From NCBI GenBank assembly GCA_937951895.1, contig CALFER010000098.1:31859-95858 (forward strand): DNA of 64,000 bases. The letters are read 5' to 3'. Below the pieces are notes generated by a model. The model was given only the letters and a program-made list of their open reading frames with translations. It made no database searches and was not told the DNA's origin. The translations under genes were made by a program, and so were the position numbers. Below are positions 17,166 to 25,788 of this stretch, one piece after another. Position 1 is the first letter of the stretch. Each line of letters opens with the position of its first letter. This DNA is from an uncultured bacterium (lineage in GTDB: Bacteria > CSSED10-310 > CALFER01).

Positions 17166-18854
17166 ATGAACCATTCCGCAGACTCACAGAAGATTGTTTC
17201 ATCTGCATGCCGTCTGGCTATCTTTGCCGGTCTGGCACTCCGAGTGCTGTTCCCGCTCGCGGATCCGCCCAGCGATCTCTCATGGAGCGGCGGTTACTTC
17301 GCCGATGAAGGATTCTGGGTACACGATGCCCGAAACATCGCGCTGTTCGGAGCCGCCGGAATCGATGAATGGCAGAATCGTTTCGTGTCTCCTCCCAGTC
17401 ATTTCCTGTCCACAATCATGTTCGCGATCTTCAGACCCGGTCTCCTTTCGGTTCGCCTGTCGGCTCAGATGCTGTCTCTGCTGTCGGTTCTGCTTCTATG
17501 GGTTGCACTTCGGAAAACTGCGTGGGGCGAAGCGGCTGTCGGACTCTTCGCCGCTTCCTGTCTGTTGAGCGCCTATCAGCGGATCGCCATACTCGAAAAC
17601 TATGTCATCCCCATCGTGATCATGATCCTTCTGCTCAACTCCAATCCGGATCGCCGTCGATCCACCACACTTGATTTCTCTCTTGGTCTTCTTTCAGCCC
17701 TTGCATACTTCACCAAAGGTACTCAACTGTTTCTCATTCCGGCCGTTCTCGTCACGACAGTTCTTCAAAGCCCTTCTATTCGCGATGCGGTCCGTCGCGT
17801 GACCGCCCAAATCTGCGGAATTCTCGCGCCGACGGCCTGTTATTACTGTTTCATCTTTCATCCCCATCAGAATCTGATTCGCCAGTATCAGGGTTTCTAT
17901 GCATCGCAGCACGGTGAAACCGTAGCTGATTTCATCGGCAATCTCGCCACGCAGCCGTTCATGTTTTATTTCAACCGGATCGCCCTCGTTTTCAGCCTCT
18001 CCTGGCTTGCGCTCGGCGAAACTGTTCTGAACGTGCATCGATTCCGGATCCATTTCCGGAAAATCCCGCCGATGATTCAGTTCTGTCTGATCTGGTCGGC
18101 ATTCGGACTTCTGAGCCTTGCACCGTTGCGATATCGGCCTCTCCGGTATTACGTTCCCATCCTGATTCCGATGGTCTGTATCGCGGCCTGGCGGTTGCAT
18201 GCGCTTCTGACGGACCGTGACATCGGGACTCCTGCCGCAATGCACGCAAATCGCGTCCTGCTCGCTGTCTGGATGAGTATTCCCCTGATGGCCAATGCGG
18301 CACCTGTCATCGATCATCTGCTGTTCCGGGATCGCCTGATCGGTATTTTCACGCTTCCCGGTTACGCGTTGCCATCGTCCATCTGGCTGTCCTCCCTGTC
18401 GGTTCTGCTGATTCTATCGACACTCGGCGGGATCCCCAGGAAGCTTATGATCCCGCTGCTTTCCGCCTCGCTGGCAGCCACTTTCATCCTGGATCTGGGG
18501 CACACCTCCTTGTGGCATGTCAGGCGGCAGTATTCCATTCTGGATGCCGCTGAGGACATTGCCAGGCGGTTGCCTCCCGGATCGGTCGTCGGAGGTCAGT
18601 GGGCCCCTGAACTATGTCTCGAATCGTCACTGGCTGCCGTTCCGATTTGGAGAGGGTTCGTGAATTGGGATCGGCCATTTGCGCGTTTCGGGATCACGCA
18701 TATGCTGTCATGGGTTTACCCTCTCGGAAACGAACTCGAACACCAGCGCAACTGGTTCCCCGACGAAATGAAGGATGCCGTCGAACTCACACGCTATTCG
18801 ATCAAGGGAACTCCGGTGGTTCTCTGGGAGATCGCTCGTGATCCCACACGGTGA
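17166..18854 (+). CDS. GT-C-type membrane glycosyltransferase (ArnT/PMT_2-like)
   Basis: A 562-residue protein with about eleven hydrophobic segments, resembling glycosyltransferase family 39/83 (PMT_2) enzymes that use polyprenyl-phosphate sugars on the periplasmic face. The acidic pair in the first loop, DEGFWVHDARN (about residues 46-56), fits the catalytic Asp-Glu region of this fold, and a short soluble tail follows residue 470. The acceptor could be lipid A, a glycan or protein and is not indicated. It is seven bases upstream of a GT2 gene. The nearby UbiA-family enzyme could supply a polyprenyl-linked donor, which is inference only. Confidence 0.72.
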   Translation: MNHSADSQKIVSSACRLAIFAGLALRVLFPLADPPSDLSWSGGYFADEGFWVHDARNIALFGAAGIDEWQNRFVSPPSHFLSTIMFAIFRPGLLSVRLSAQMLSLLSVLLLWVALRKTAWGEAAVGLFAASCLLSAYQRIAILENYVIPIVIMILLLNSNPDRRRSTTLDFSLGLLSALAYFTKGTQLFLIPAVLVTTVLQSPSIRDAVRRVTAQICGILAPTACYYCFIFHPHQNLIRQYQGFYASQHGETVADFIGNLATQPFMFYFNRIALVFSLSWLALGETVLNVHRFRIHFRKIPPMIQFCLIWSAFGLLSLAPLRYRPLRYYVPILIPMVCIAAWRLHALLTDRDIGTPAAMHANRVLLAVWMSIPLMANAAPVIDHLLFRDRLIGIFTLPGYALPSSIWLSSLSVLLILSTLGGIPRKLMIPLLSASLAATFILDLGHTSLWHVRRQYSILDAAEDIARRLPPGSVVGGQWAPELCLESSLAAVPIWRGFVNWDRPFARFGITHMLSWVYPLGNELEHQRNWFPDEMKDAVELTRYSIKGTPVVLWEIARDPTR

Positions 18855-18861
18855 GCCGTTG

Positions 18862-19890
18862 ATGCGCTCCCGATCGATCGAACAACCTGTCGATGTCTCG
18901 ATTCTGATCGTCTCGTATAACGCCGGATCCGATCTCGAACAGATCTTGGCTGTGCTGTGCGAGATTCCGGAGCAACAGCGCCGGGAAACAATCGTCGTTG
19001 ACAATGCTTCGCAAGTTGACACTCAGACCGTTCTCGATCGATATGCAGGGCAAATCCGATTGATCCGGAATCGTGTGAATCGCGGGTTTGCATCTGCCGT
19101 CAACCAGGCATTCGAAGCATCCTCGGGTAGATACCTGCTGCTGTTGAATCCGGATACAGTCATCCATCGAGACGTCCTCGATCGATTGGTCGAGTATCTT
19201 GATCAAAACCCCTCTACCGGGGCCGTCGCACCGTCTCTGATCTATCCTGACGGGCGGATACAGCCCAGCCGGGGCAGTTTTCCGAACCTGCTGCGAACCG
19301 CAGCGGCCGTTTTCGGCGTCAAGCGCTGGATGCCGCGCGACGAATGGATTCACCGGCGTGCCGGACGATGGCTCGGACATCTCTTTCGCCAGTATTCCGC
19401 TCCCTGCTCTGTCGAGATCGTGGACTACACCACCGGAGCATGCGTGTTGATCCGCCGATCGGTCTTCGAGCGGCTCGGCGGACTGGATGAGCGTTTTTTT
19501 CTGTATTATGAGGAAATTGATCTGGCGTTGAGGATGCGGCATGCGGGGGATACCTGGGTGTTTCTGGGCGATCTGAAAGTCATGCACTCCGTCGCGGCGG
19601 CTTCCGGACAGGCTCCATTGCGGCCTTATTACGAGCGGGCGAGGAGTCTCATGCTCTTCTACCGGAAGCACAAACCGGCCTGGCAATGCCTCGTGGTGTA
19701 TCTCATGCTCGCAGGCCGTTCACTCCTCCAACTGATCAGCCTGGCACTTTGCGGACGGTTTCGCATCGACCCGACAAAGAAGAAGGCCGAAGAGAAGGCG
19801 ACGATCGCTTCCATCTTCGGCCTGTTACGATTGCTGTTCCGGTCGGATCAGAATCAATCCGGGAGTCGGTCAGAGGATCACTCGGGGTAA
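18862..19890 (+). CDS. Family 2 glycosyltransferase, rhamnosyltransferase-like
   Basis: A 342-residue GT-A enzyme. The N-terminal nucleotide-sugar domain begins SILIVSYN; the metal motif region is LNPDTVIH, and an ED-like block falls near GLDERFFLYYEEIDLALR, typical of the WbbL-like branch that builds O-antigen or related glycans. A hydrophobic stretch near residues 275-300 suggests membrane association. ATG 18862, seven bases after the stop of the GT-C gene, is preferred over a longer in-frame start that would overlap it. Its last 13 bases overlap the end of the convergent gcvPB. Confidence 0.82.
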   Translation: MRSRSIEQPVDVSILIVSYNAGSDLEQILAVLCEIPEQQRRETIVVDNASQVDTQTVLDRYAGQIRLIRNRVNRGFASAVNQAFEASSGRYLLLLNPDTVIHRDVLDRLVEYLDQNPSTGAVAPSLIYPDGRIQPSRGSFPNLLRTAAAVFGVKRWMPRDEWIHRRAGRWLGHLFRQYSAPCSVEIVDYTTGACVLIRRSVFERLGGLDERFFLYYEEIDLALRMRHAGDTWVFLGDLKVMHSVAAASGQAPLRPYYERARSLMLFYRKHKPAWQCLVVYLMLAGRSLLQLISLALCGRFRIDPTKKKAEEKATIASIFGLLRLLFRSDQNQSGSRSEDHSG

Positions 19891-21383
19891 ACGCCGGGTG
19901 ACCATTTCAGGATCGGCTTCCGTGCAGCGAGTGTCTCATCGAGACGCCGTCGTTTCGCACGCACCGGTGCATGTTTGACCAAGTCCGGATCAGTCTTGCA
20001 TTCCTCGGCGATCCGAATCATGGCCTCGATGAACTGGTCCAGGGTTTCCTTGGATTCCGTTTCGGTCGGTTCGATCATCAACGCACCTTTGACGATGAGA
20101 GGGAAATAGATGGTCGGCGGATGGAATCCGTAGTCCATGAGTCGTTTGGCGATATCGAGTGTGGTGATGCCGTATTCCTGCTGGTATTTGTCATCGAATA
20201 CACATTCGTGTTTGCAGAGCCGGTCGTGTGCGATATGAAAATGCGTTTTGAGTTTTTCCTTGATGTAGTTGGCGTTCAGAACGGCATTTTCACACGCTTC
20301 GCGGATTCCGTCGGGGCCCATCGATCGAATGTAGGTGTAGGCTCGGAGCATTATACCGAAGTTGCCATAGAAGCAGTGGATTTTTCCGATCGATTGAGGG
20401 TGGTTCCAGTCGAGGCTGTAGCGGCCGTCCCGGAGGACGATCCGGGGCACCGGAAGAAATGGTTCCAGAGCGCGCGTGACGGCGACAGGTCCCGATCCCG
20501 GGCCGCCGCCCCCATGCGGTGTCGAAAAGGTCTTGTGCAGGTTGATATGCATGACGTCGACCCCGAGATCTCCGGGCTTGACGACACCCATCATGGCGTT
20601 GAGATTGGCGCCGTCCATGTACACCAACCCGCCGGCATCATGGATGCGGCATGAGAATTCGACGAAGTTCTTTTCAAACAACCCCAGCGTGCTCGGATTC
20701 GTGACCATGATCCCGGCCAGATTCTGATTCAGATACGGGCGGAGCGCTTCGGGGTTCAGACACCCATCATCACCGCTCGGTAATGTCTGTGTCCTCAATC
20801 CGGCAACCACCGAACTTGCAGGATTGGTGCCGTGTGCCGAATCAGGAATCAAAACCAGGTTCCGCTGCGGTTCGTTTCGGGACAGATGATACGCTTTGAT
20901 CATCAGCATCCCGGTCAATTCGCCCTGTGCTCCGGCAGAAGGCTGCAAGCTGACGGCGTCGAGTCCGGCGATTTCTGCGAGGTCATTCTGGAGTTCGTAC
21001 ATGACGCGAAGAGCACCCTGCGCAAAAGGTTCGGGCGTGCCGGGATGGAGGTGCGCAAAACCAGGGATGGCCGCCGCCGCTTCGTTGATCTTCGGATTGT
21101 ACTTCATGGTGCAGGATCCGAGCGGGTAAAGGCCATGATCCAACGAGTAATTCCAGGTCGACAGACGAAGGTAATGCCGGACGACATCCACCTCACTGAC
21201 TTCAGGAAGACCATCGATCGACGATCGGAAGTAGCGGTGCACATCCATTTCCGCTGCGTCGATCTCGGGGACATCATCTTTTGGAACCGAACAGGCCGTC
21301 CGGCCTTTCACCGATTTTTCAAAGATGAGGGGTTCTTCCAGAATCAGACCGGAGGCGCCCGGAAACTGAGAATTCTGTTTCAT
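19878..21383 (-). CDS. gcvPB: Glycine dehydrogenase (decarboxylating) subunit 2
   Basis: A 501-residue PLP-binding subunit of the P protein, which decarboxylates glycine and loads the aminomethyl group onto lipoyl-GcvH. The PLP lysine region NLHKTFSTPHGGGGPGSGP is intact, as are GSCTMKYNP near the N-terminus and DSAHGTNPAS. Split P proteins occur in many bacteria and archaea and pair with gcvPA. The gene overlaps gcvPA by ATGA (ATG 21383), with AGGAGG inside the end of gcvPA. It is last in the operon; no terminator is evident because the GT2 gene abuts from the other strand. Confidence 0.96.
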   Translation of the reverse strand: MKQNSQFPGASGLILEEPLIFEKSVKGRTACSVPKDDVPEIDAAEMDVHRYFRSSIDGLPEVSEVDVVRHYLRLSTWNYSLDHGLYPLGSCTMKYNPKINEAAAAIPGFAHLHPGTPEPFAQGALRVMYELQNDLAEIAGLDAVSLQPSAGAQGELTGMLMIKAYHLSRNEPQRNLVLIPDSAHGTNPASSVVAGLRTQTLPSGDDGCLNPEALRPYLNQNLAGIMVTNPSTLGLFEKNFVEFSCRIHDAGGLVYMDGANLNAMMGVVKPGDLGVDVMHINLHKTFSTPHGGGGPGSGPVAVTRALEPFLPVPRIVLRDGRYSLDWNHPQSIGKIHCFYGNFGIMLRAYTYIRSMGPDGIREACENAVLNANYIKEKLKTHFHIAHDRLCKHECVFDDKYQQEYGITTLDIAKRLMDYGFHPPTIYFPLIVKGALMIEPTETESKETLDQFIEAMIRIAEECKTDPDLVKHAPVRAKRRRLDETLAARKPILKWSPGVYPE

Positions 21384-22741
21384 GATCGAGCCTCCTTGGT
21401 GAAGGTCTGTGCGAGAATGAGGTAGCGGTCGAGTTGTTCCCGCGTGTTGACCTCGGTCGCACACACCAGCAGGGCGGCGCCCAGTTCCGGAAAATCATGC
21501 GACATGTCGATGCCCGGGAAGACACCATTCGAGGTCATGAAATCCTGGAATTGCTGAACGGATGAGGGAACCTGCAGAACAAACTCGTTGAAGACCGGTC
21601 CGGAGAAGGGCAATCGATATCCGGCGATCCGGCTCAGATGCGACCTGAGATAATGTGCTTTTTTAAGGTTGAGTGCCGCCGTTTGACGCAGACCCTCCGG
21701 TCCCATCGTCGCCATGTAGACCGATGCTGTCACTGCGCAGAGAGCCTGATTCGTGCAGATGTTCGAAGTGGCTTTTTCCCGACGGATATGCTGCTCGCGG
21801 GTGGACAGCGTGTTGACGAATCCCAGTCGTCCTTCGGAGTCGCGTGTCATCCCCACCAGACGTCCGGGGGCTTGCCGCACGAACTTTTCCTTGCAGGTCA
21901 GAAATCCCAGATACGGTCCGCCGAAAGAGAGTGGCAAACCGAGCGACTGGGCATCCCCGCATGCAATATCCGCTCCGCACTCGCCGGGTGATTGCAGAAT
22001 CCCCAGCGACAGCGCTTCAGTGACGACCGTCACGAGCTGACAGGTCGAGCCGGCGGTCTGAGCCGCAAATGCGGCCTGGTCTTCGATCACACCGAAGTAA
22101 TTCGGAGACTGGATCACGATACAACCGACACCGTCTGCAATCAGTTCTCGACACGCCTCACGCTGCGTGCCACCATCCGTCCCCATCGGAATCTCGATGA
22201 TCCCGATATTCTGATTCCGGCAATATGTCTCGATTGTTGCCCGATACCCCGGATTCAAGGCGCGTGATACGGCGATGCGTGATTTCTGGGAGACCCGGAG
22301 GGCAAGAAGGGCGCTCTCAGCGGCCGCCATGGCTCCGTCATACAAAGACGCATTTGAAATCGGAAGTCCCGTCAGTTGGGTCATCATGGTCTGATACTCG
22401 AAAATCGCCTGTAGCGTTCCCTGACTGATTTCGGGTTGATACGGTGTGTAAGCCGTCACGAATTCGGAGCGGGACATCAACGCAGGTACCACGCTGGGAA
22501 TAAAGTGGCTGTAAGCGCCGCCTCCCATGAAGCCGGTTGACCGTCCGACATCCGCATTCTGATTCGACAAGGCAGTCAGAAAACGAATCAGATCCGGTTC
22601 ACTCGATGCCGGTTCGATGCTGAGTGGTTTATCGAGAATGTACCGTTGGGGGATATCCGAAAAAAGCTCGGCGACACCGGTCAGACCAATCGCCGCGAGC
22701 ATTTCCTTTCGGTTGTCGCTGGTGTGAGGTATGAAGCGCAT
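21380..22741 (-). CDS. gcvPA: Glycine dehydrogenase (decarboxylating) subunit 1
   Basis: A 453-residue subunit of the two-part glycine decarboxylase. Characteristic sequences include MRFIPHTSDNRKEML at the start, FMGGGAYSHFIPS and TAYTPYQPEISQGTLQ. It forms the heterotetramer with GcvPB. The start is ATG 22741; a TTG at 22747 overlapping the gcvH stop is possible but adds only two residues. Position between gcvH and gcvPB with touching ends shows one transcription unit. Confidence 0.95.
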   Translation of the reverse strand: MRFIPHTSDNRKEMLAAIGLTGVAELFSDIPQRYILDKPLSIEPASSEPDLIRFLTALSNQNADVGRSTGFMGGGAYSHFIPSVVPALMSRSEFVTAYTPYQPEISQGTLQAIFEYQTMMTQLTGLPISNASLYDGAMAAAESALLALRVSQKSRIAVSRALNPGYRATIETYCRNQNIGIIEIPMGTDGGTQREACRELIADGVGCIVIQSPNYFGVIEDQAAFAAQTAGSTCQLVTVVTEALSLGILQSPGECGADIACGDAQSLGLPLSFGGPYLGFLTCKEKFVRQAPGRLVGMTRDSEGRLGFVNTLSTREQHIRREKATSNICTNQALCAVTASVYMATMGPEGLRQTAALNLKKAHYLRSHLSRIAGYRLPFSGPVFNEFVLQVPSSVQQFQDFMTSNGVFPGIDMSHDFPELGAALLVCATEVNTREQLDRYLILAQTFTKEARS

Positions 22742-22743
22742 GG

Positions 22744-23133
22744 TCAATCCGCGTTTTCAGCGAGATACTTTTCGTAGGCGACGGAATCCATCAATTCCTG
22801 CATCTCCGAGAGATCCGCAAGCTCAACTTCGATCATCCACCCATTCCCGTGCGGATCCGAATTGATCAGATCGGCCTGGGATTCAAGGGCGGAGTTCACC
22901 TTCACGATGGTGCCGGCCACCGGCATATAGCAATCCACCACTGCTTTGACCGATTCCACGACACCATAGACATCGCCTTTTTCGTACTTCCGTCCGACTT
23001 CCGGCAATTCGACGAAGACCACATCCCCGAGTTGATGCTGGGCGTGGTCGGTGATCCCGATCACTCCGACGGATCCCGTGATCTTCAGCCATTCATGATC
23101 CTTCGTGTATTTGAAATTAGCAGGATAACTCAC
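22744..23133 (-). CDS. gcvH: Glycine cleavage system H protein
   Basis: A 129-residue lipoyl carrier that shuttles the aminomethyl intermediate among P, T and L proteins. The lipoyl lysine lies in VVESVKAVVD (about residue 65), within the usual HEWL...GITDHAQ framework. The GTG at 23133 is chosen: GGAGG lies seven bases upstream and the protein then begins at the family N-terminus (SYPANFKYTKDHEWL). An in-frame start further upstream adds residues unlike the family. Confidence 0.96.
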   Translation of the reverse strand: MSYPANFKYTKDHEWLKITGSVGVIGITDHAQHQLGDVVFVELPEVGRKYEKGDVYGVVESVKAVVDCYMPVAGTIVKVNSALESQADLINSDPHGNGWMIEVELADLSEMQELMDSVAYEKYLAENAD

Positions 23134-23186
23134 CGTAAAACCTCCTTGTTCGTTGTTCCGGACACTCTGCAAGTAACGCGCGCGGC

Positions 23187-24281
23187 CTAACGGGTCCTCG
23201 AATAAAAAGGCAGCGGGACCACACGGGCCGCCACACGGTTATCTCGAATCTGAATCTGAATGATCGTTCCCGGAGCTTCAAACCCCGAGGCCACATACCC
23301 CATCCCGATTGCCTTGTTCAGTGTGATCGACATGGTTCCGCTGGTCACGTCGCCGATGGGCGTTCCATTCGCAAGAATGGCATAACCATGTCGTGGAATT
23401 CCACGATCGATCATTTCGAAACCAACCAGATGTCGCTTCAACCCGGATGTCTGCTGCTCCACCAGCGCCGCTTTCCCGATGAACTCGTCCTTTTCCAGTT
23501 TGACGACCCATCCGAGATTGGCTTCGAGCGCGGTATGCTGATCGTCGATGTCATTGCCGTACAGAGCCATCCCGGCTTCCAGTCGAAGCGTGTCCCGGCA
23601 TCCCAGACCGGCTGGTGTGATGCCGAAAGGCGCTCCGGATTCCATGACAGCCTGAAAAACCCGGATCGCGTGTTCGGGAGCAAAATACAGCTCGAACCCA
23701 TACTCGCCGGTATATCCCGTGCGCGAAATCAACGCGTCGATTCCGGCAACCTGGCCCATCTGAAAACGATAGTATGCAATCGCGTTCAGATCCGTGCGGG
23801 TCAGAGGCTGGAGCACTTTTCCGGCGTCCGGTCCCTGAATGGCGATCTGCGTATATCGGTCACTGACGTTCTCACACCTGAGATCGCCCGACACATTCTG
23901 TTTCATCCAGGCAAAATCCTTGTCGACATTCGATGCATTCACGCAAAAGAGAAATTCATCATCCCTGATCCGGTAGACCAGCACATCATCGACGAAGGTG
24001 CCGTTGGGATAGAGCAAGCCCGAGTAGACGACCCGGAAGGGCTTGATTTTGGCGATATGGTTCGAAACCAGATGGTCGACATTCTTGAGTGCATCCTTAC
24101 CGGCAAACAGAATCTCACCCATATGACTGACATCGAAAATACCGACATGATTGCGTACAGCCTCATGTTCCTGACGGATTGACGTGAACTGCACCGGCAT
24201 CTCATATCCGGCAAACGGCACGATTTTTCCTCCGAGACGCACATGTTCAGAGTATAAAGCTGTCTTCTTCAATTCAGACAT
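23187..24281 (-). CDS. gcvT: Glycine cleavage system T protein (aminomethyltransferase)
   Basis: A 364-residue tetrahydrofolate-dependent enzyme that takes the methylene group from aminomethyl-GcvH and releases ammonia. Family hallmarks are GKIVPFAGYEMPVQF near the N-terminus, DVSHMGEI, RTGYTGEYGFELYF and the C-terminal GMGYV strand. It follows the HU gene by 25 bases and precedes gcvH by 53, so there is no space for a glycine riboswitch directly in front of it. The L protein (lipoamide dehydrogenase) is not in the window. Confidence 0.96.
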   Translation of the reverse strand: MSELKKTALYSEHVRLGGKIVPFAGYEMPVQFTSIRQEHEAVRNHVGIFDVSHMGEILFAGKDALKNVDHLVSNHIAKIKPFRVVYSGLLYPNGTFVDDVLVYRIRDDEFLFCVNASNVDKDFAWMKQNVSGDLRCENVSDRYTQIAIQGPDAGKVLQPLTRTDLNAIAYYRFQMGQVAGIDALISRTGYTGEYGFELYFAPEHAIRVFQAVMESGAPFGITPAGLGCRDTLRLEAGMALYGNDIDDQHTALEANLGWVVKLEKDEFIGKAALVEQQTSGLKRHLVGFEMIDRGIPRHGYAILANGTPIGDVTSGTMSITLNKAIGMGYVASGFEAPGTIIQIQIRDNRVAARVVPLPFYSRTR

Positions 24282-24306
24282 GGCCCAATCTCTCCTCTCT
24301 GTCTGA

Positions 24307-24585
24307 TTATTCAGATGCTACGGCTTGTTTGAGGGTTTTTCCGGGTTTGAATTTGATCGTCTCGCCCTGCTTGATCGGCGCTTTTTCTCCGGTTTTCGGA
24401 TTCCGGCCCATGCGGGCTTTCCGCTCCCGGATCTCAAAAACGCCAAAACCTCCGATTTTCAAACGCTCCCCATCATTGAGGACATCTTTTATAATCACAA
24501 GAAGCTGGTCAATTACCTCGGCGGACTGCTTCTTGCTCAAACTCATGTTCTCCCAGATTCGATTGACAATATCTTCCTTGGTCAC
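24307..24585 (-). CDS. HU/IHF-family DNA-binding protein
   Basis: A 92-residue histone-like protein that bends DNA and shapes the nucleoid. Visible are the N-terminal helices, the GFGVFEIRERKAR strand and the GRNPKTGE beta-arm signature (about residues 60-67) followed by KFKPGK. It begins with GTG at 24585 behind GAGGAG. A good promoter lies 66 bases upstream and no terminator separates it from gcvT, so it probably leads the glycine cleavage operon. HU versus IHF cannot be decided by eye. Confidence 0.93.
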   Translation of the reverse strand: MTKEDIVNRIWENMSLSKKQSAEVIDQLLVIIKDVLNDGERLKIGGFGVFEIRERKARMGRNPKTGEKAPIKQGETIKFKPGKTLKQAVASE

Positions 24586-24650
24586 GAGACATCTCCTCTG
24601 CAGATCTGAACAGGTTGATGATTTGATTCACTCGCACGAATCTGCGCGAT

Positions 24651-24679
24651 AAATTAAAACGGCTCCATCCGGTTGTCAA
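24651..24679 (-). promoter_or_regulatory. Sigma-70 promoter of the HU-gcv operon
   Basis: On the minus strand, consensus TTGACA (24679-24674), 17-base spacer, TAATTT (24656-24651). It lies 66 bases before the HU start. The 192-base gap from 24586 to 24777 holds this promoter and nothing else I can name; no tandem glycine riboswitch was recognised. Confidence 0.65.
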
Positions 24680-24777
24680 GGTATAACCCATTGAGTTCCA
24701 TTGATTTAACTGCGTGGCGCTGCATCGGGTCCGTCGCATGCCAATCGCCTGTGCCGTTGCCGGAACCAATCGAAGGC

Positions 24778-25788
24778 TCAGTTTGCTCCGCGTTTACGAA
24801 AAGATGTCACATGGTGAAGCATTCCGCTGAGAATCCCCGAAACGATCGCGAGATGATCCAGCCAGGTCAGCAGAATGTATCCGGGCAATCGCGTGATCGG
24901 CCGGTCTGTCGAGCAGAATCGCCAGAACCGAAAATTGGCGAGACCGTACAGAGCGAGCATCGTGATGGCTGGGAGAGAGGGCAAAAGCGGTACGATCATC
25001 ATGACCGGCGCGATCGCGATCGCGAGCAGGGTTCCATAACGATGATGGGTCCGATTCCGGCCATCTCGGGCCAACTGCGCCAGAACGCGTCCGCCTCCTC
25101 CCAGCAGATGCCGCATCTGATGGTCACTCATGCGGAACTTCCTTCTGAGAAGTCGAGGGAGGGAATAGCGTGCGAGATGCCGGACCCGTAGTTCGCTATC
25201 GAACCGGATCACCATTCCTTTGGAAGCGAGAAGATATCCAAACGCTTCGTCTTCGACGGTCGGAACCGGGATGCGGGTGTCGAATCCCTCTAGATCGATA
25301 AAAATGGAACGAAGAATCGAGAAGCAGAAGGTTGCACAGACAGCGGAGCCGAGGGGATCCAGCGCGTTGAAGGCAAAGACGTAGTAGAGATTCTGAAAAC
25401 GGGACGGTAACCCCGGATCATCGATTTCGTAACTGTACGTCCCTTGGACGGCAGACGCGTCCGGGTATCCGGCATAGTTGGCCCGGACGCGATCGATCAG
25501 ATCCCGGAAAACCATGACGTCGGAATCCAGAAACAGAAGGATCGGTTCGCGGGCGGCGCGCGCGCCTTCATTTCGGGCAAAAGCCGGACCTCTTGATGCT
25601 TCGAGCCGCAGAATCCGGATGGCGGGGTCGTGAATGTCCACGAATACGGGGGAAACCGAGCCATCGTCGACGATAATGATTTCAGACGGGGCCGGATCGC
25701 ACCGCACCAGCGATTCGATCGCTTTCAGCAGATTGTCATTGTCGTCCCGGCAGGGGATGATAACCGATATGCCGAGCGGGTCAGACAT
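24778..25788 (-). CDS. Family 2 glycosyltransferase with C-terminal membrane segments
   Basis: A 336-residue GT-A enzyme: SVIIPCRDD at the start, IVDDGS near residues 41-46, the metal-binding block LFLDSDV near 90, and an acceptor-side TVEDEAFGY motif. Two hydrophobic stretches near residues 245-310 anchor it to the membrane. ATG 25788 overlaps the acyltransferase gene by eight bases, and it is the last of five consecutive minus-strand genes. It likely glycosylates a lipid or polyprenyl carrier made or modified by its neighbours, which is inference from context. Confidence 0.8.
   Translation of the reverse strand: MSDPLGISVIIPCRDDNDNLLKAIESLVRCDPAPSEIIIVDDGSVSPVFVDIHDPAIRILRLEASRGPAFARNEGARAAREPILLFLDSDVMVFRDLIDRVRANYAGYPDASAVQGTYSYEIDDPGLPSRFQNLYYVFAFNALDPLGSAVCATFCFSILRSIFIDLEGFDTRIPVPTVEDEAFGYLLASKGMVIRFDSELRVRHLARYSLPRLLRRKFRMSDHQMRHLLGGGGRVLAQLARDGRNRTHHRYGTLLAIAIAPVMMIVPLLPSLPAITMLALYGLANFRFWRFCSTDRPITRLPGYILLTWLDHLAIVSGILSGMLHHVTSFRKRGAN

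Noticed and set aside
24282..24777. Glycine riboswitch in front of the gcv genes
   Set aside because: Only 25 bases separate the HU gene from gcvT, and the 192 bases before the HU gene show a promoter but no tandem glycine aptamer pattern.
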